From: Solirubrobacterales bacterium
Lineage (GTDB): Bacteria > Actinomycetota > Thermoleophilia > Solirubrobacterales > Solirubrobacteraceae
NCBI GenBank assembly: GCA_003244035.1
Contig: QHBV01000168.1
Coordinates: 10,312 to 25,522, forward strand
DNA length: 15,211 nt
Direction of reading: 5' to 3'
A program made the position numbers and the translations under genes. Positions 7,301 through 13,771 of this stretch are shown one piece after another. The notes beneath the pieces were generated by a model, which saw only the letters and a list, made by a program, of their open reading frames with translations, was not told the DNA's origin and ran no database searches. Positions within the stretch are counted from its first letter, which is position 1, and each line of letters opens with the position of its first letter.

Positions 7301-8050
7301 TCATCGCGGCACGCCGAAGCCTGCCGCGCCCAGGATCACTCGGCCGATCTGGCCATGTATGAGCGTGAGCCACGCGTCCGCCGCATGCGGCTGGGCGGCG
7401 GCGCAGACCGTCGCGATCACGTACGTCCCGTGAACCCAGGCATCGGGGGGCACCTCGATCGCCCGCAGCCGACCGTCGGTCGCGATCACGTCGGTGTTGT
7501 AGAGCACGGCGGCGTCGGCCTCGCCGCTGTCCAACCGCGCGATCACGGCGGCGACGGTCCGCTCCTGGCTGACCACGTTGGCCATCACCGCCGCCGCGAA
7601 CCCCTGGCCGCGGAGCTGCTCGAGGCGCTCCAGTAGCGTCCGGGTGTAGTCGCCGAGCGGGATCCCCTCGGTCTCGATCGCCACCCGGCAGCCGGGCTCG
7701 GCGAGGATGCCGGCGTCGTGCGCGTCGCTGCGGAAGGGAACGGAGACGACGAGGCGGTTGGTCGCGAACGGATGAGGCTCGTCGACCAACCCGCGCGCGT
7801 GCAGCGCCGCAGGGTGCTCGGGGCTGGCGGAGGCGAACACGTCGGCCCGCTCGCCTGCCTCGATTCGCCGGGCGAGCTCGCGCGCGTTGTCATAGCTGAT
7901 GCAGAGCGGCACCGTGGTTCGCTCGCGCCAGTCGCCGGCGAGCTCCTCGAACGGCATCCGCAGCGATCCGGCCGCGAGCACGTGCAGCGTCGAGCTGCTG
8001 GACGGATGCTCTGGAGTGCTCACGGCGCCCGGGCAGGGTACCGCGTCCAT
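7301..8050 (-). CDS. modA: ModA-like molybdate-binding protein lacking a signal peptide
   Basis: 249 residues of the periplasmic-binding-protein fold, ModA type. Typical pieces are LHVLAAGSLRMPFEELAGDW at residues 22-41 (first strand plus oxyanion-binding Ser), GERADVFASASPEHPAAL, NRLVVSVP, SGEADAAVLYNTDV in domain 2, and the closing ILGAAGFGVPR. Family members are normally secreted or lipid-anchored, but here only about 20 polar residues precede the first strand. The reading frame has a stop 12 codons upstream (the TAA that ends the preceding gene), so no signal peptide can be added in this frame. It is 33 nt downstream of the Mo/W fusion gene, probably in the same transcript. No permease or ATPase gene is adjacent. 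It may act in the cytoplasm as an oxyanion buffer, or be a relic. Confidence 0.82.
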   Translation of the reverse strand: MDAVPCPGAVSTPEHPSSSSTLHVLAAGSLRMPFEELAGDWRERTTVPLCISYDNARELARRIEAGERADVFASASPEHPAALHARGLVDEPHPFATNRLVVSVPFRSDAHDAGILAEPGCRVAIETEGIPLGDYTRTLLERLEQLRGQGFAAAVMANVVSQERTVAAVIARLDSGEADAAVLYNTDVIATDGRLRAIEVPPDAWVHGTYVIATVCAAAQPHAADAWLTLIHGQIGRVILGAAGFGVPR

Positions 8051-8083
8051 CTTCGCGAGATCGCGCCGCCGCCGGTGCCGTGT

Positions 8084-8377
8084 TTACCGGCGCCGGCGCG
8101 TGGCGCGCAGACCGCAACGAGCGCGCTCGTAGCAGCCGTCGACGAATGGCCGCAGCTCCCGCGGGAGCGCCGAGGCATCGCCGCCGACCAGTACCGGGCT
8201 GGCGAGGAAGCCCCTGAACCGCAGAAACTGGTGACCTTGACGGCTGAGCAGCAGCGCCACGAAGTCGATTGCCGCCCGGGCGTTGGGGCTGCGCTGCAGC
8301 ACCGTCACGCTGTCGTAAATCGGCGCGCCGCGGACCGTGAACCCGTTCTTGGTGTTCCTGTAGCTAACGGTGGCGTA
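8084..8377 (-). CDS. 3' part of WtpA-like domain, after second frameshift
   Basis: Starting at about 8377 this frame reads YATVSYRNTKNGFTVRGAPI, then YDSVTVLQRSPNARAAIDFV, LLLSRQGHQFLRFRGFLASP and PRELRPFVDGC. This is the expected C-terminal lobe of the binding protein: the substrate-lobe strand, then the helix-rich 'A..F..FLLS..GQ..L...G' end common to this superfamily. It ends with an Arg-rich tail and TAA at 8084-8086. There is no ribosome site or suitable start at the beginning of the frame. The nearest ATG/GTG-like codon (8308) would cut the domain in half, so it is only meaningful as part of the fusion protein. Confidence 0.65.
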   Translation of the reverse strand, partial: YATVSYRNTKNGFTVRGAPIYDSVTVLQRSPNARAAIDFVALLLSRQGHQFLRFRGFLASPVLVGGDASALPRELRPFVDGCYERARCGLRATRRRR

Positions 8378-8946
8378 ACGTTTGCCAGGGAGGGGTCGCT
8401 CATGTTGATCTGCGGCGGGAGCGCGATGTAGTGCAGGCCCTGGTCGACGGCGCTGCTCAGGTAGCCGAAGGTCGCGTCAGGAACTGCCCCGGCCCCGGTC
8501 TTCGTGAATGGCGGCGGGATCACCTCGGCGGGGTTCTGGTCACTTCCGAGCAGGTGCTCCGCGAGCCCTGGAATCCTGTAGTAGCTCTCGGCCAGCCTGG
8601 CGACGAACAGGGCGTAGTACCCGCCCGGGTCGGTGTTCGGGTCGGTGCGCCCGAGCACGAAGCCCGGCTCGGTCAGCACGTGGTGCCACGGGATCTCGCC
8701 CAGCCGCGCCTTCTCCAGATCGGCGTAGAAGGGGGTCTTGGACGTGTAGGAGATCACCTCCTCGTTGCGGGAGAAGGTCAGGTACCAGCGAGCCCAGTCG
8801 CCGTTGGCGGCGCCGATCAGGGTCTGGTTCACGTGGGCGTCGGCGCTCATGAAGACGTCGGCCGAGAGCGAGCGGGCCTTGATCGCATCGGCGAGTCCGA
8901 CAGCGGGCCCGGCCGTATCGGTCACGACCGCCCCGCACGTGGGCAC
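8305..8946 (-). CDS. wtpA: Middle part of WtpA-like tungstate/molybdate-binding domain
   Basis: This frame carries most of an oxyanion-binding protein: TDTAGPAVGLADAIKA, LSADVFMSADAHVN, PGFVLGRTDPNTDPGGYYAL, FGYLSSAVDQGLHYIALPP and INMSDPSLAN. These are typical of WtpA/TupA-like ABC substrate-binding proteins, where the GRTDPNTDP and ADVFMSAD segments line the ligand cleft. The first strand (VNVAHAGSL) is encoded one frame away upstream. The last 20-odd residues (after LAN) no longer match and reflect the second frameshift. The GTG at 8946 is only the first start-like codon in the frame; I doubt independent translation because the domain's first strand would be missing. The true coding frame extends back to about 8964. 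Confidence 0.7.
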   Translation of the reverse strand: MPTCGAVVTDTAGPAVGLADAIKARSLSADVFMSADAHVNQTLIGAANGDWARWYLTFSRNEEVISYTSKTPFYADLEKARLGEIPWHHVLTEPGFVLGRTDPNTDPGGYYALFVARLAESYYRIPGLAEHLLGSDQNPAEVIPPPFTKTGAGAVPDATFGYLSSAVDQGLHYIALPPQINMSDPSLANVTPPLATGTPRTGSRSAARRFTTA

Positions 8947-9989
8947 GAACGCGGGCGTGAGGCTGAGCGGACCAGGTTCGTGAGCGAGCCCGCGTGCGCC
9001 ACGTTGACCGTGGCGCCGGCATCGCGCGCGCAGGTCGGGATCAGCCGGCGCGGCGGGGGTATGCGGCCGACCATGAGATCGACGACGTCCGAGACGTAGC
9101 GCCCCCCCTTGACGTCGCCGTCGGCGACAAGCCGCGGCTGGCTCAGCGCGGCGCCGTCCTCGTGCGTGGAGAGCAGCAGCGGGCGCCCTCCGATCAGGCT
9201 CTCCTCAGGCGTGACCGTCGCCACGTAGCCGTCGGACCCGACCGCGGCGACCCACGTGACCGCTCGCGGCGAGATCCCGCCGGCGGCCAGCACGGTGTTC
9301 AACGCCGGCCCCGACTCGGTGTGCTGCTGGGCCCCCGTCGGGCCCCCGAAGGAGACGGTCAGGGTCTGGGAGGGGAGCTCGGCCAGGCGACTCCGATAGG
9401 GCACGGTCGTGCGCGAGCCCTCGTGAACGGTGACCGCGCCCGGGCTCGGAGGCGCGCTCGGCCCGGGGCTGTCGACGGCCACGGTCACGCGCGTGACGTG
9501 GCGCACGAACCGCCCGGCCGTGTGGTCACCGGGGACGAGCAGCTCGGGTGCGTCCTTCAGCGACGCGCCGTCCTGCCTGAGGACCAGCAGCGCCGGGTGG
9601 TTGCCGAAGCTCGGGTCGAGCTCGCCCAGAGCGAAGCTCGAGCCGAGCCCGGAGCGGCCGGTGACCGCGACGGTCACCCGGAGCAGGGCATTCTTGGCGC
9701 CGGGGAGCTTCGGCTGGGAGATGTCGACGAGATCCTCGAGCGACACGCCCTGCTCGAGGTGGGTGCCGGGCCGCGTGCCCGGAGGCTGGTACGTGTTCAG
9801 CGTCGTCTGCGGCAAGCGGCGCAGCTGGGCGAGCGAGTAGCTGTGCGGGGCACCGACGGCGCCGCCGACCACGAGCCGGGAGGCGGGGAGTCCCCGCGCA
9901 TGGGGGGCGGCGCCGGCTCCGGCGCTCGGACCGGCGATCAGGGCGGCGAGCGTCAGCGCCGCGCCCCAGCCCAGTGCTCGTCGCCACAT
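8922..9989 (-). CDS. 5' part of Mo/W fusion: signal peptide and two cysteine-free SUOX-like domains
   Basis: 355 residues as read. The N-terminus (WRRALGWGAALTLAALIA then GAGAAPHARG) is a Sec signal peptide. Domain 1 (about 38-170) starts RLVVGGAVGAPHSYSLAQLR and ends GRFVRHVTRVTVAV. Domain 2 (about 185-312) contains VGSDGYVATVTPEE and GGRYVSDVVDLMVG. Both show the strand pattern of the molybdopterin-binding SUOX fold (as in Oxidored_molyb proteins). Neither has any cysteine, so the Cys that ligates Mo in sulfite oxidase is absent and catalysis is unlikely. In the same frame the chain enters the WtpA-like domain (ATVNVAHAGSLTNLV, about 325-340), then loses similarity and stops, so this end is a frameshift product. 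A promoter lies 7 nt before the ATG. Confidence 0.75.
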   Translation of the reverse strand: MWRRALGWGAALTLAALIAGPSAGAGAAPHARGLPASRLVVGGAVGAPHSYSLAQLRRLPQTTLNTYQPPGTRPGTHLEQGVSLEDLVDISQPKLPGAKNALLRVTVAVTGRSGLGSSFALGELDPSFGNHPALLVLRQDGASLKDAPELLVPGDHTAGRFVRHVTRVTVAVDSPGPSAPPSPGAVTVHEGSRTTVPYRSRLAELPSQTLTVSFGGPTGAQQHTESGPALNTVLAAGGISPRAVTWVAAVGSDGYVATVTPEESLIGGRPLLLSTHEDGAALSQPRLVADGDVKGGRYVSDVVDLMVGRIPPPRRLIPTCARDAGATVNVAHAGSLTNLVRSASRPRSCPRAGRS

Positions 9990-9994
9990 CGCAG

Positions 9995-10007
9995 ATACTC
10001 TATGTAT
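9995..10007. promoter_or_regulatory. Candidate operator of the HTH-TOBE regulator
   Basis: ATAC-TCTAT-GTAT is an inverted repeat (4-nt arms, 5-nt centre) lying across the -10 box of the Mo/W fusion gene. TATGT also occurs twice in direct orientation, at 10001 and 10012, 11 bp (one helix turn) apart. Position in the promoter and the divergent molybdate-type regulator make it a plausible repressor site. The short arms mean chance cannot be excluded. Confidence 0.35.
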
Positions 10008-10025
10008 TCCTTATGTGCTAGTCAA
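9997..10025 (-). promoter_or_regulatory. Leaderless promoter of the Mo/W fusion gene
   Basis: On the minus strand TTGACT (10025-10020) and TAGAGT (10002-9997) are separated by exactly 17 nt, a near-consensus housekeeping promoter. The -10 box ends 7 nt before the ATG at 9989, so transcription would start at or beside the start codon. This is the strongest promoter match in the window. Confidence 0.65.
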
Positions 10026-10102
10026 GCGCCGTGAGAACCGTTGGTCCGCAGCGGTCACCACCGGCCCCCGCGAGTCGCCCACGTGACAAGATCACCTGTC
10101 CG

Positions 10103-10498
10103 ATGCCATCCGAAGAGCACCCGATCGACGACCTCGTCAAGATCGGCGCCGCGGCCGCGGCGCTGGGCGTCGGGGTCGACACGCTGCGGCGCTGGGAGCG
10201 CGCCGGCAGGATCGCGTTCGAGCGTCGCGGTGGCCAGCGCTACATCTCCTCACACGACCTCGCCGATCTGCTCCGTGAGCGTGGCGCGAGTGGCATCTCG
10301 AGCGCCCGTAACCATCTCCAGGGCACTGTCCTTGCGGTCAAGAAGGACGAGGTCATGGCCCAGATCGACATGGCCTGCGGGCCGTTCAGGATCGTCTCGC
10401 TGATGTCTCGCGAGGCGGCCGACGAGCTCGACCTCAAGCCGGGGGACCAGGCCACCGCGATCGTCAAGTCGACGACCGTGATCGTCGAGAGCCGCTGA
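10103..10498 (+). CDS. Molybdate/tungstate-responsive regulator (HTH + TOBE)
   Basis: 131 residues with two domains. Residues 12-60 form a MerR/excisionase-type helix-turn-helix: IGAAAAALGVGVDTLRRWER followed by the wing GQRYISSHDL. Residues 67-131 form a single TOBE/Mop domain starting SARNHLQGTVLAVKK and ending AIVKSTTVIVES. SARN and the K-S/A-T-V end are the molybdate-contacting signature of molbindin and ModE. It presumably binds oxyanion as an oligomer and changes DNA binding. The ATG at 10103 begins directly before the HTH; an in-frame GTG at 10031 would add 24 Pro/Arg-rich residues with no family match. GTGA-caaga-TCAC (10083-10095), an inverted repeat 7 nt before the ATG, could be an autoregulatory site. 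The gene is divergent from the Mo/W-binding genes, its likely target. Confidence 0.85.
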   Translation: MPSEEHPIDDLVKIGAAAAALGVGVDTLRRWERAGRIAFERRGGQRYISSHDLADLLRERGASGISSARNHLQGTVLAVKKDEVMAQIDMACGPFRIVSLMSREAADELDLKPGDQATAIVKSTTVIVESR

Positions 10499-10510
10499 GC
10501 CGGCGCTACG

Positions 10511-10876
10511 CTACGCCGCGGCCTGTGGCTCGGGCGCTGCCCCGGGCTCTGGCGCCGGCTCGAGCCCGACCTCTGGGCCGAGCGCGCCCGCGGTCAGCTC
10601 GTCGTGCCAGACGTAGGTGATCGGCACCTGGAAGTGGCCCGAGTGCCGCCGGCGAAACTGGACCATCTCCGGGCCGTCCCAGTAGTTGTACCAGTCGACC
10701 TTGGAGTCGAACCAAGCCATCTGCAGGATCTTGTAGAAGTCGTCCCGCGAGCGGTGCACGGAGTACTGGGTCGCGCCGTAGCGCAGGGCGATCGGAGCGA
10801 CCCCCGCCACCGCCTCGGCGAACATCTCCTGGCGCAGCACCGTGGCGTACCAGGGGACGTGGACGACGCCGGCCAT
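10511..10876 (-). CDS. Uncharacterised 121-residue protein coupled to Ccr
   Basis: I do not recognise a named family. The first 100 residues are compact and rich in aromatic residues: VPWYATVLRQEMFAEAV, then YSVHRSRDDFYKILQMAWFD, VDWYNYWDGPEMVQFRRRHS and VPITYVWHDELTAG. The last 20 are a Pro/Glu/Ala tail. The alternation of strands and helices and the 'short protein with a W-x-x-Y-W motif' style resemble dimeric alpha/beta-barrel (ABM-like) proteins, but that is a guess. Its ATG overlaps the ccr stop by one base (TGATG), so the two are translationally coupled and it probably serves the same pathway. It ends 12 nt from the convergent regulator gene. Confidence 0.75.
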   Translation of the reverse strand: MAGVVHVPWYATVLRQEMFAEAVAGVAPIALRYGATQYSVHRSRDDFYKILQMAWFDSKVDWYNYWDGPEMVQFRRRHSGHFQVPITYVWHDELTAGALGPEVGLEPAPEPGAAPEPQAAA

Positions 10877-12126
10877 CAGGCGCCCACCTCCGCGCGGATC
10901 GCGCCGGGCCCCTCGGCGGTCCTACCCTGGCCCTCTTCGGTGGCGCCGACCAGGATCGCGATCTTGCCGAGATGGCGGTTGTCGCGCAGCAGCTGGTGGG
11001 CCTCGGCGACCTGCTCGAATCCCATCGTCCTCCACAGCACCGGGCGGATCTTCGACTGCTCGATCAGCTCGTTGGCCTTGGTGGCCTCCCATGCGTTGGC
11101 GAAGTGCGAGCCGATGATCTCCTTCTGGCGCATCCACAGGTAGCGTACGTCAAAGTCGAGCCGATAGCCCGAGGTCGCGCCACAGATGACGACCTTGCCG
11201 AAGGGCTTGACCGCGAGAACGGAAGTGGGGAAGGTGGCCTTGCCGACGTGCTCGAAGACGATGTCGGGCGGTCCGCCGAGGATCTCCGCCACCGCCTTGC
11301 AGAAGCGCCGTGACTCCTTGAAGCGCGCCCTCTCTTCGTCCTCGCCCTCGTCGCCGTGGCGCATCATCCCCGCGAAGTCCGAGCGGTCGACGAAGCCGAC
11401 CGCGCCGAGCTCTCGCACCAGTCGGCCCTTGGCGTCGCTGGAGACGACGCCGACGGCATCGGCGCCGGCCAGCGCGCACAGCTGCGTGGCGAACACTCCC
11501 AGCCCGCCTGCGGCGCCCCAGATCAGCACACGTTGGCCGGACTGGAGCTTGCAGCGGTCGATCAGCATCCGGTAGGCGGTGAAGTACGTCAGCCCATAAG
11601 CCGCCGCTTCCTCCCAGGCGAGCTGCCGGGGCTTGGGCAGCAGCTGCTGTGCCTGCACCTTGCAGAACTGTGCGAACGAGCCCCAGCTCGTCTCGTATCC
11701 CCAGATCTGCTGCGACGGCGCGGCGAGAGGGTCGAGGCCGTGAACCTCGGGATCCTCATAAGAGGCCTGGTTGCAGTGGACCACGACCTCATCGCCCGGC
11801 TTCCAGCGCGTCACGCCCTCGCCGACCTTCCAGACGACCCCGGACGCATCCGAGCCGCCAATGTGGTGATCCTCGTTCGGGTGGTAGCGGAACACCGACA
11901 CCGGCTCGCCAAGGGCTGCCCACACGTTGTTGAAGTTGACCCCGGCCGCCATCACGCGTACGACGGCTTCGAACGGCCCGGGCTCGGGCACCTCGATCTG
12001 CTCGAGCTGGAAAGCGGCGGTGGGCTCGCCCAAGCGCTCCTCGCGGATCACCCAGGCTGCCATCGTGGGCGGGAGCTCGCCCGGCTCGGTCTCGACGCTT
12101 GCGACTCGACTGAGATCGACGGCCAC
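10876..12126 (-). CDS. ccr: Crotonyl-CoA carboxylase/reductase
   Basis: Reductively carboxylates crotonyl-CoA with CO2 and NADPH to (2S)-ethylmalonyl-CoA. It belongs to the zinc-free medium-chain reductase superfamily. Motifs of the 416-residue protein: AGVNFNNVWAALGEP (61-75) with the CO2-pocket Asn, HHIGGSDASGVV (87-98), IWGYETSWGSFAQF (141-154), the nucleotide-binding GAAGGLG (204-210), VFEHVGKATFP (290-300) and GSHFAN (339-344) with the pocket His341. These match Ccr/Ecr rather than simple enoyl reductases. I chose the GTG at 12126 because TACGAT ends 6 nt before it. An ATG at 12063 would also keep the catalytic core, and an upstream frame runs into the MFS gene. It gives the substrate for MeaA in this window. 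A small gene is coupled to its stop. Confidence 0.92.
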   Translation of the reverse strand: MAVDLSRVASVETEPGELPPTMAAWVIREERLGEPTAAFQLEQIEVPEPGPFEAVVRVMAAGVNFNNVWAALGEPVSVFRYHPNEDHHIGGSDASGVVWKVGEGVTRWKPGDEVVVHCNQASYEDPEVHGLDPLAAPSQQIWGYETSWGSFAQFCKVQAQQLLPKPRQLAWEEAAAYGLTYFTAYRMLIDRCKLQSGQRVLIWGAAGGLGVFATQLCALAGADAVGVVSSDAKGRLVRELGAVGFVDRSDFAGMMRHGDEGEDEERARFKESRRFCKAVAEILGGPPDIVFEHVGKATFPTSVLAVKPFGKVVICGATSGYRLDFDVRYLWMRQKEIIGSHFANAWEATKANELIEQSKIRPVLWRTMGFEQVAEAHQLLRDNRHLGKIAILVGATEEGQGRTAEGPGAIRAEVGA

Positions 12127-12132
12127 CGTGGG

Positions 12133-12138
12133 ATCGTA
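12133..12138 (-). promoter_or_regulatory. Leaderless promoter -10 of ccr
   Basis: TACGAT lies in the 25-nt gap between the efflux gene and ccr and ends 6 nt (CCCACG) before the GTG start. Spacing and hexamer closely mirror the meaA promoter (TACAAT plus 6 nt). No clear -35. It would allow ccr to be expressed independently of the marR-efflux operon. Confidence 0.5.
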
Positions 12139-12151
12139 CCTGTGGGGGCCC

Positions 12152-13771
12152 TCAGCCGACGAGCTGGCCCTCGGCCTCGAGCCGCTGCTCCGCGAGCGTC
12201 TCGGTCCTCGGCGCGCCATCCGCCGCCGGCTCGGCCCCGGTGGGCTCGGCCCCGGTCGCCTCGCGCTGGATCAGCGTCCAAGCGAGCACCGCTCCGCCGA
12301 GCGTTACAGCGGCGCCGATCTCCAGGCCGGTGCCGAGCGCCGAGATGAACGCCTCACGCACAGTAGCGACGACCTGGGCGGAGGCGTGGTGCCCGGCGGC
12401 CCCGCCGGAGCCGAGCGAATTTGCGATCGATGCCCGGGTCGCGGCCGGTAGGTGGGGGAGGCGCTGGTCGATCTGCGCGCGCCCGACCGTCGCGACCAGC
12501 GCGCCCATCACGGCCACTCCGAACGTGCCCCCGACCATCCGGCTCATCGACAGCACGCCGGAGGCCACGCCGGCCTTGGTCCGGTCCACGGCGTTCATCG
12601 CGGCCGTGCTCATCGGCGACATCACCAGGCCCATGCCCAGGCCCATCAGCACGAAGCCGGGCAGCAGCAGCCCGTAGCCGGTGTGGACCGTCAGGCGCGA
12701 CTGGACGAACAGTGCGATCGCGACGACCACCAGCCCAAGCGTCATCAGCGGACGTGGGCCGATCCGATCGGTCAGGCGTCCGGCCAGCGGGCCCATCACG
12801 ATGATCACCGCCGTCGCGGGGAGGAATCGCAGGCCTGCCTGCAGCGGCGAGTAGTTCAGGATGTTCTGCATGTACAGCGCGAGGAAGAAGAACTGGGCGA
12901 GCATCGCGAACGAGACGATGTAGCCGACGAGGTTGGCGCCCAGGAACGAGCGCGAGCGGAAGAAGCTGAAGTCGACCATCGGGGCCTTGGAGCGCAGCTC
13001 GATCGGGACGAACGCCGCCACCGCGACCACCGCGACCACGATCAGCGAGATGACTCGGGTCGATCCCCAGCCCCAGCGGTTGCCCTCCACCAGGACGAGC
13101 ACGATCGCCGTGAGCCCGGCGGTGATCGCCACGATCCCCGGGATGTCCACGCCCTTGCCGACCGTCTCGTCGCGGGTCTCGCGGGTGGCGAACAGCGTCA
13201 CCGCGATCGCGCCCAGCGCGATCGGCGGGTTGATGAAGAAGATCGCGCGCCAGCTCACGGCCTCGGTCAAGAAGCCCCCGAGCACGGGCCCGATCGCGAG
13301 CGCCATCGCGCTGACTCCCGCCCATGTTCCGATCGCCATCCCCCGCTGGTGGGGCGGGAATGCCTGGGTGATGATCGAGAGCGTCGCGGGCATCATGAAC
13401 GCCGCGCCGATTCCCTGCACGGCGCGGAACGCGATCAGCGTGATGTCGTTGGGGGCAAAGCCGATCGCCGCGCTCGAGAGCCCGAACACGATCACGCCGA
13501 ACAGGAACATCCGCCGGCGACCGAAGATGTCGCCTAGCCGTCCGCCGGTCACCATCAGCACCGCAAACGTGAGCGTGTAGGCGTTGACGGTCCACTCCAG
13601 CGACGACAGCGAAGCGTGCAGGTCGCGCTGGATCGACGGCAACGACACGTTCACGACCGTGTTGTCGAGCATCACCATGAACAGCGCGAAGCACATCGCG
13701 CCGAGCGTCCACCAGCGGCTGTTCTCCTCGGTTACGAGCCGGTGGCGCTGGGCGAGAATGCGGCCGCTCAT
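12152..13771 (-). CDS. DHA2-family MFS drug/H+ antiporter (EmrB/QacA type)
   Basis: An inner-membrane proton-driven exporter of 539 residues, the usual length for 14-TM DHA2 proteins. Visible signatures: LDNTVVNVSLPSIQ in TM1 (35-48), motif A GGRLGDIFGRRR (76-87), RAVQGIGAAFMMPATL in TM4, and antiporter motif C around GPVLGGF (161-167) followed by SWRAIFFINPP. The last 40 residues are hydrophilic, with a repeated TGAEPTGAEP. The ATG at 13771 overlaps the marR stop as ATGA (4 nt), so translation is coupled to the regulator. The substrate is unknown; a lipophilic or cationic toxic compound is typical of the family. The downstream ccr gene has its own promoter-like box. Confidence 0.92.
   Translation of the reverse strand: MSGRILAQRHRLVTEENSRWWTLGAMCFALFMVMLDNTVVNVSLPSIQRDLHASLSSLEWTVNAYTLTFAVLMVTGGRLGDIFGRRRMFLFGVIVFGLSSAAIGFAPNDITLIAFRAVQGIGAAFMMPATLSIITQAFPPHQRGMAIGTWAGVSAMALAIGPVLGGFLTEAVSWRAIFFINPPIALGAIAVTLFATRETRDETVGKGVDIPGIVAITAGLTAIVLVLVEGNRWGWGSTRVISLIVVAVVAVAAFVPIELRSKAPMVDFSFFRSRSFLGANLVGYIVSFAMLAQFFFLALYMQNILNYSPLQAGLRFLPATAVIIVMGPLAGRLTDRIGPRPLMTLGLVVVAIALFVQSRLTVHTGYGLLLPGFVLMGLGMGLVMSPMSTAAMNAVDRTKAGVASGVLSMSRMVGGTFGVAVMGALVATVGRAQIDQRLPHLPAATRASIANSLGSGGAAGHHASAQVVATVREAFISALGTGLEIGAAVTLGGAVLAWTLIQREATGAEPTGAEPAADGAPRTETLAEQRLEAEGQLVG

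Larger units (their letters stand above)
8084..9989 (-). pseudogene. Mo/W fusion protein (two SUOX-like domains + WtpA-like domain), interrupted by two frameshifts
   Basis: Three consecutive minus-strand frames make one protein of about 635 residues if a base is restored at each of two places. Order: signal peptide, two sulfite-oxidase-like (Oxidored_molyb) domains, then a tungstate/molybdate-binding protein of the WtpA type. The first break lies at about 8958-8967, between ...HAGSLTNLVRS and LTPAFVPTCGAVV.... The second lies at about 8377-8383, between ...DPSLAN and YATVSYRNTKNGF.... Both are repaired by adding one nucleotide, and conserved coding continues on both sides of each. That pattern fits a very recent inactivation or two base-calling errors. 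Programmed frameshifting is unlikely, since no slippery heptamer was seen. It is divergent from the TOBE regulator at 10103 and followed by the modA-like gene. Confidence 0.75.

Noticed and set aside
8084..9989. Programmed ribosomal frameshifting as the explanation of the broken Mo/W fusion gene
   Set aside because: No slippery heptamer or obvious downstream structure was seen at either break, and two programmed shifts in one structural gene would be exceptional.
12452..13537. Plus-strand 361-codon frame and several same-strand long frames over the efflux gene
   Set aside because: Composition is Arg/His/Asp-rich without any recognisable motif, while the minus-strand frame shows the full DHA2 signature set.
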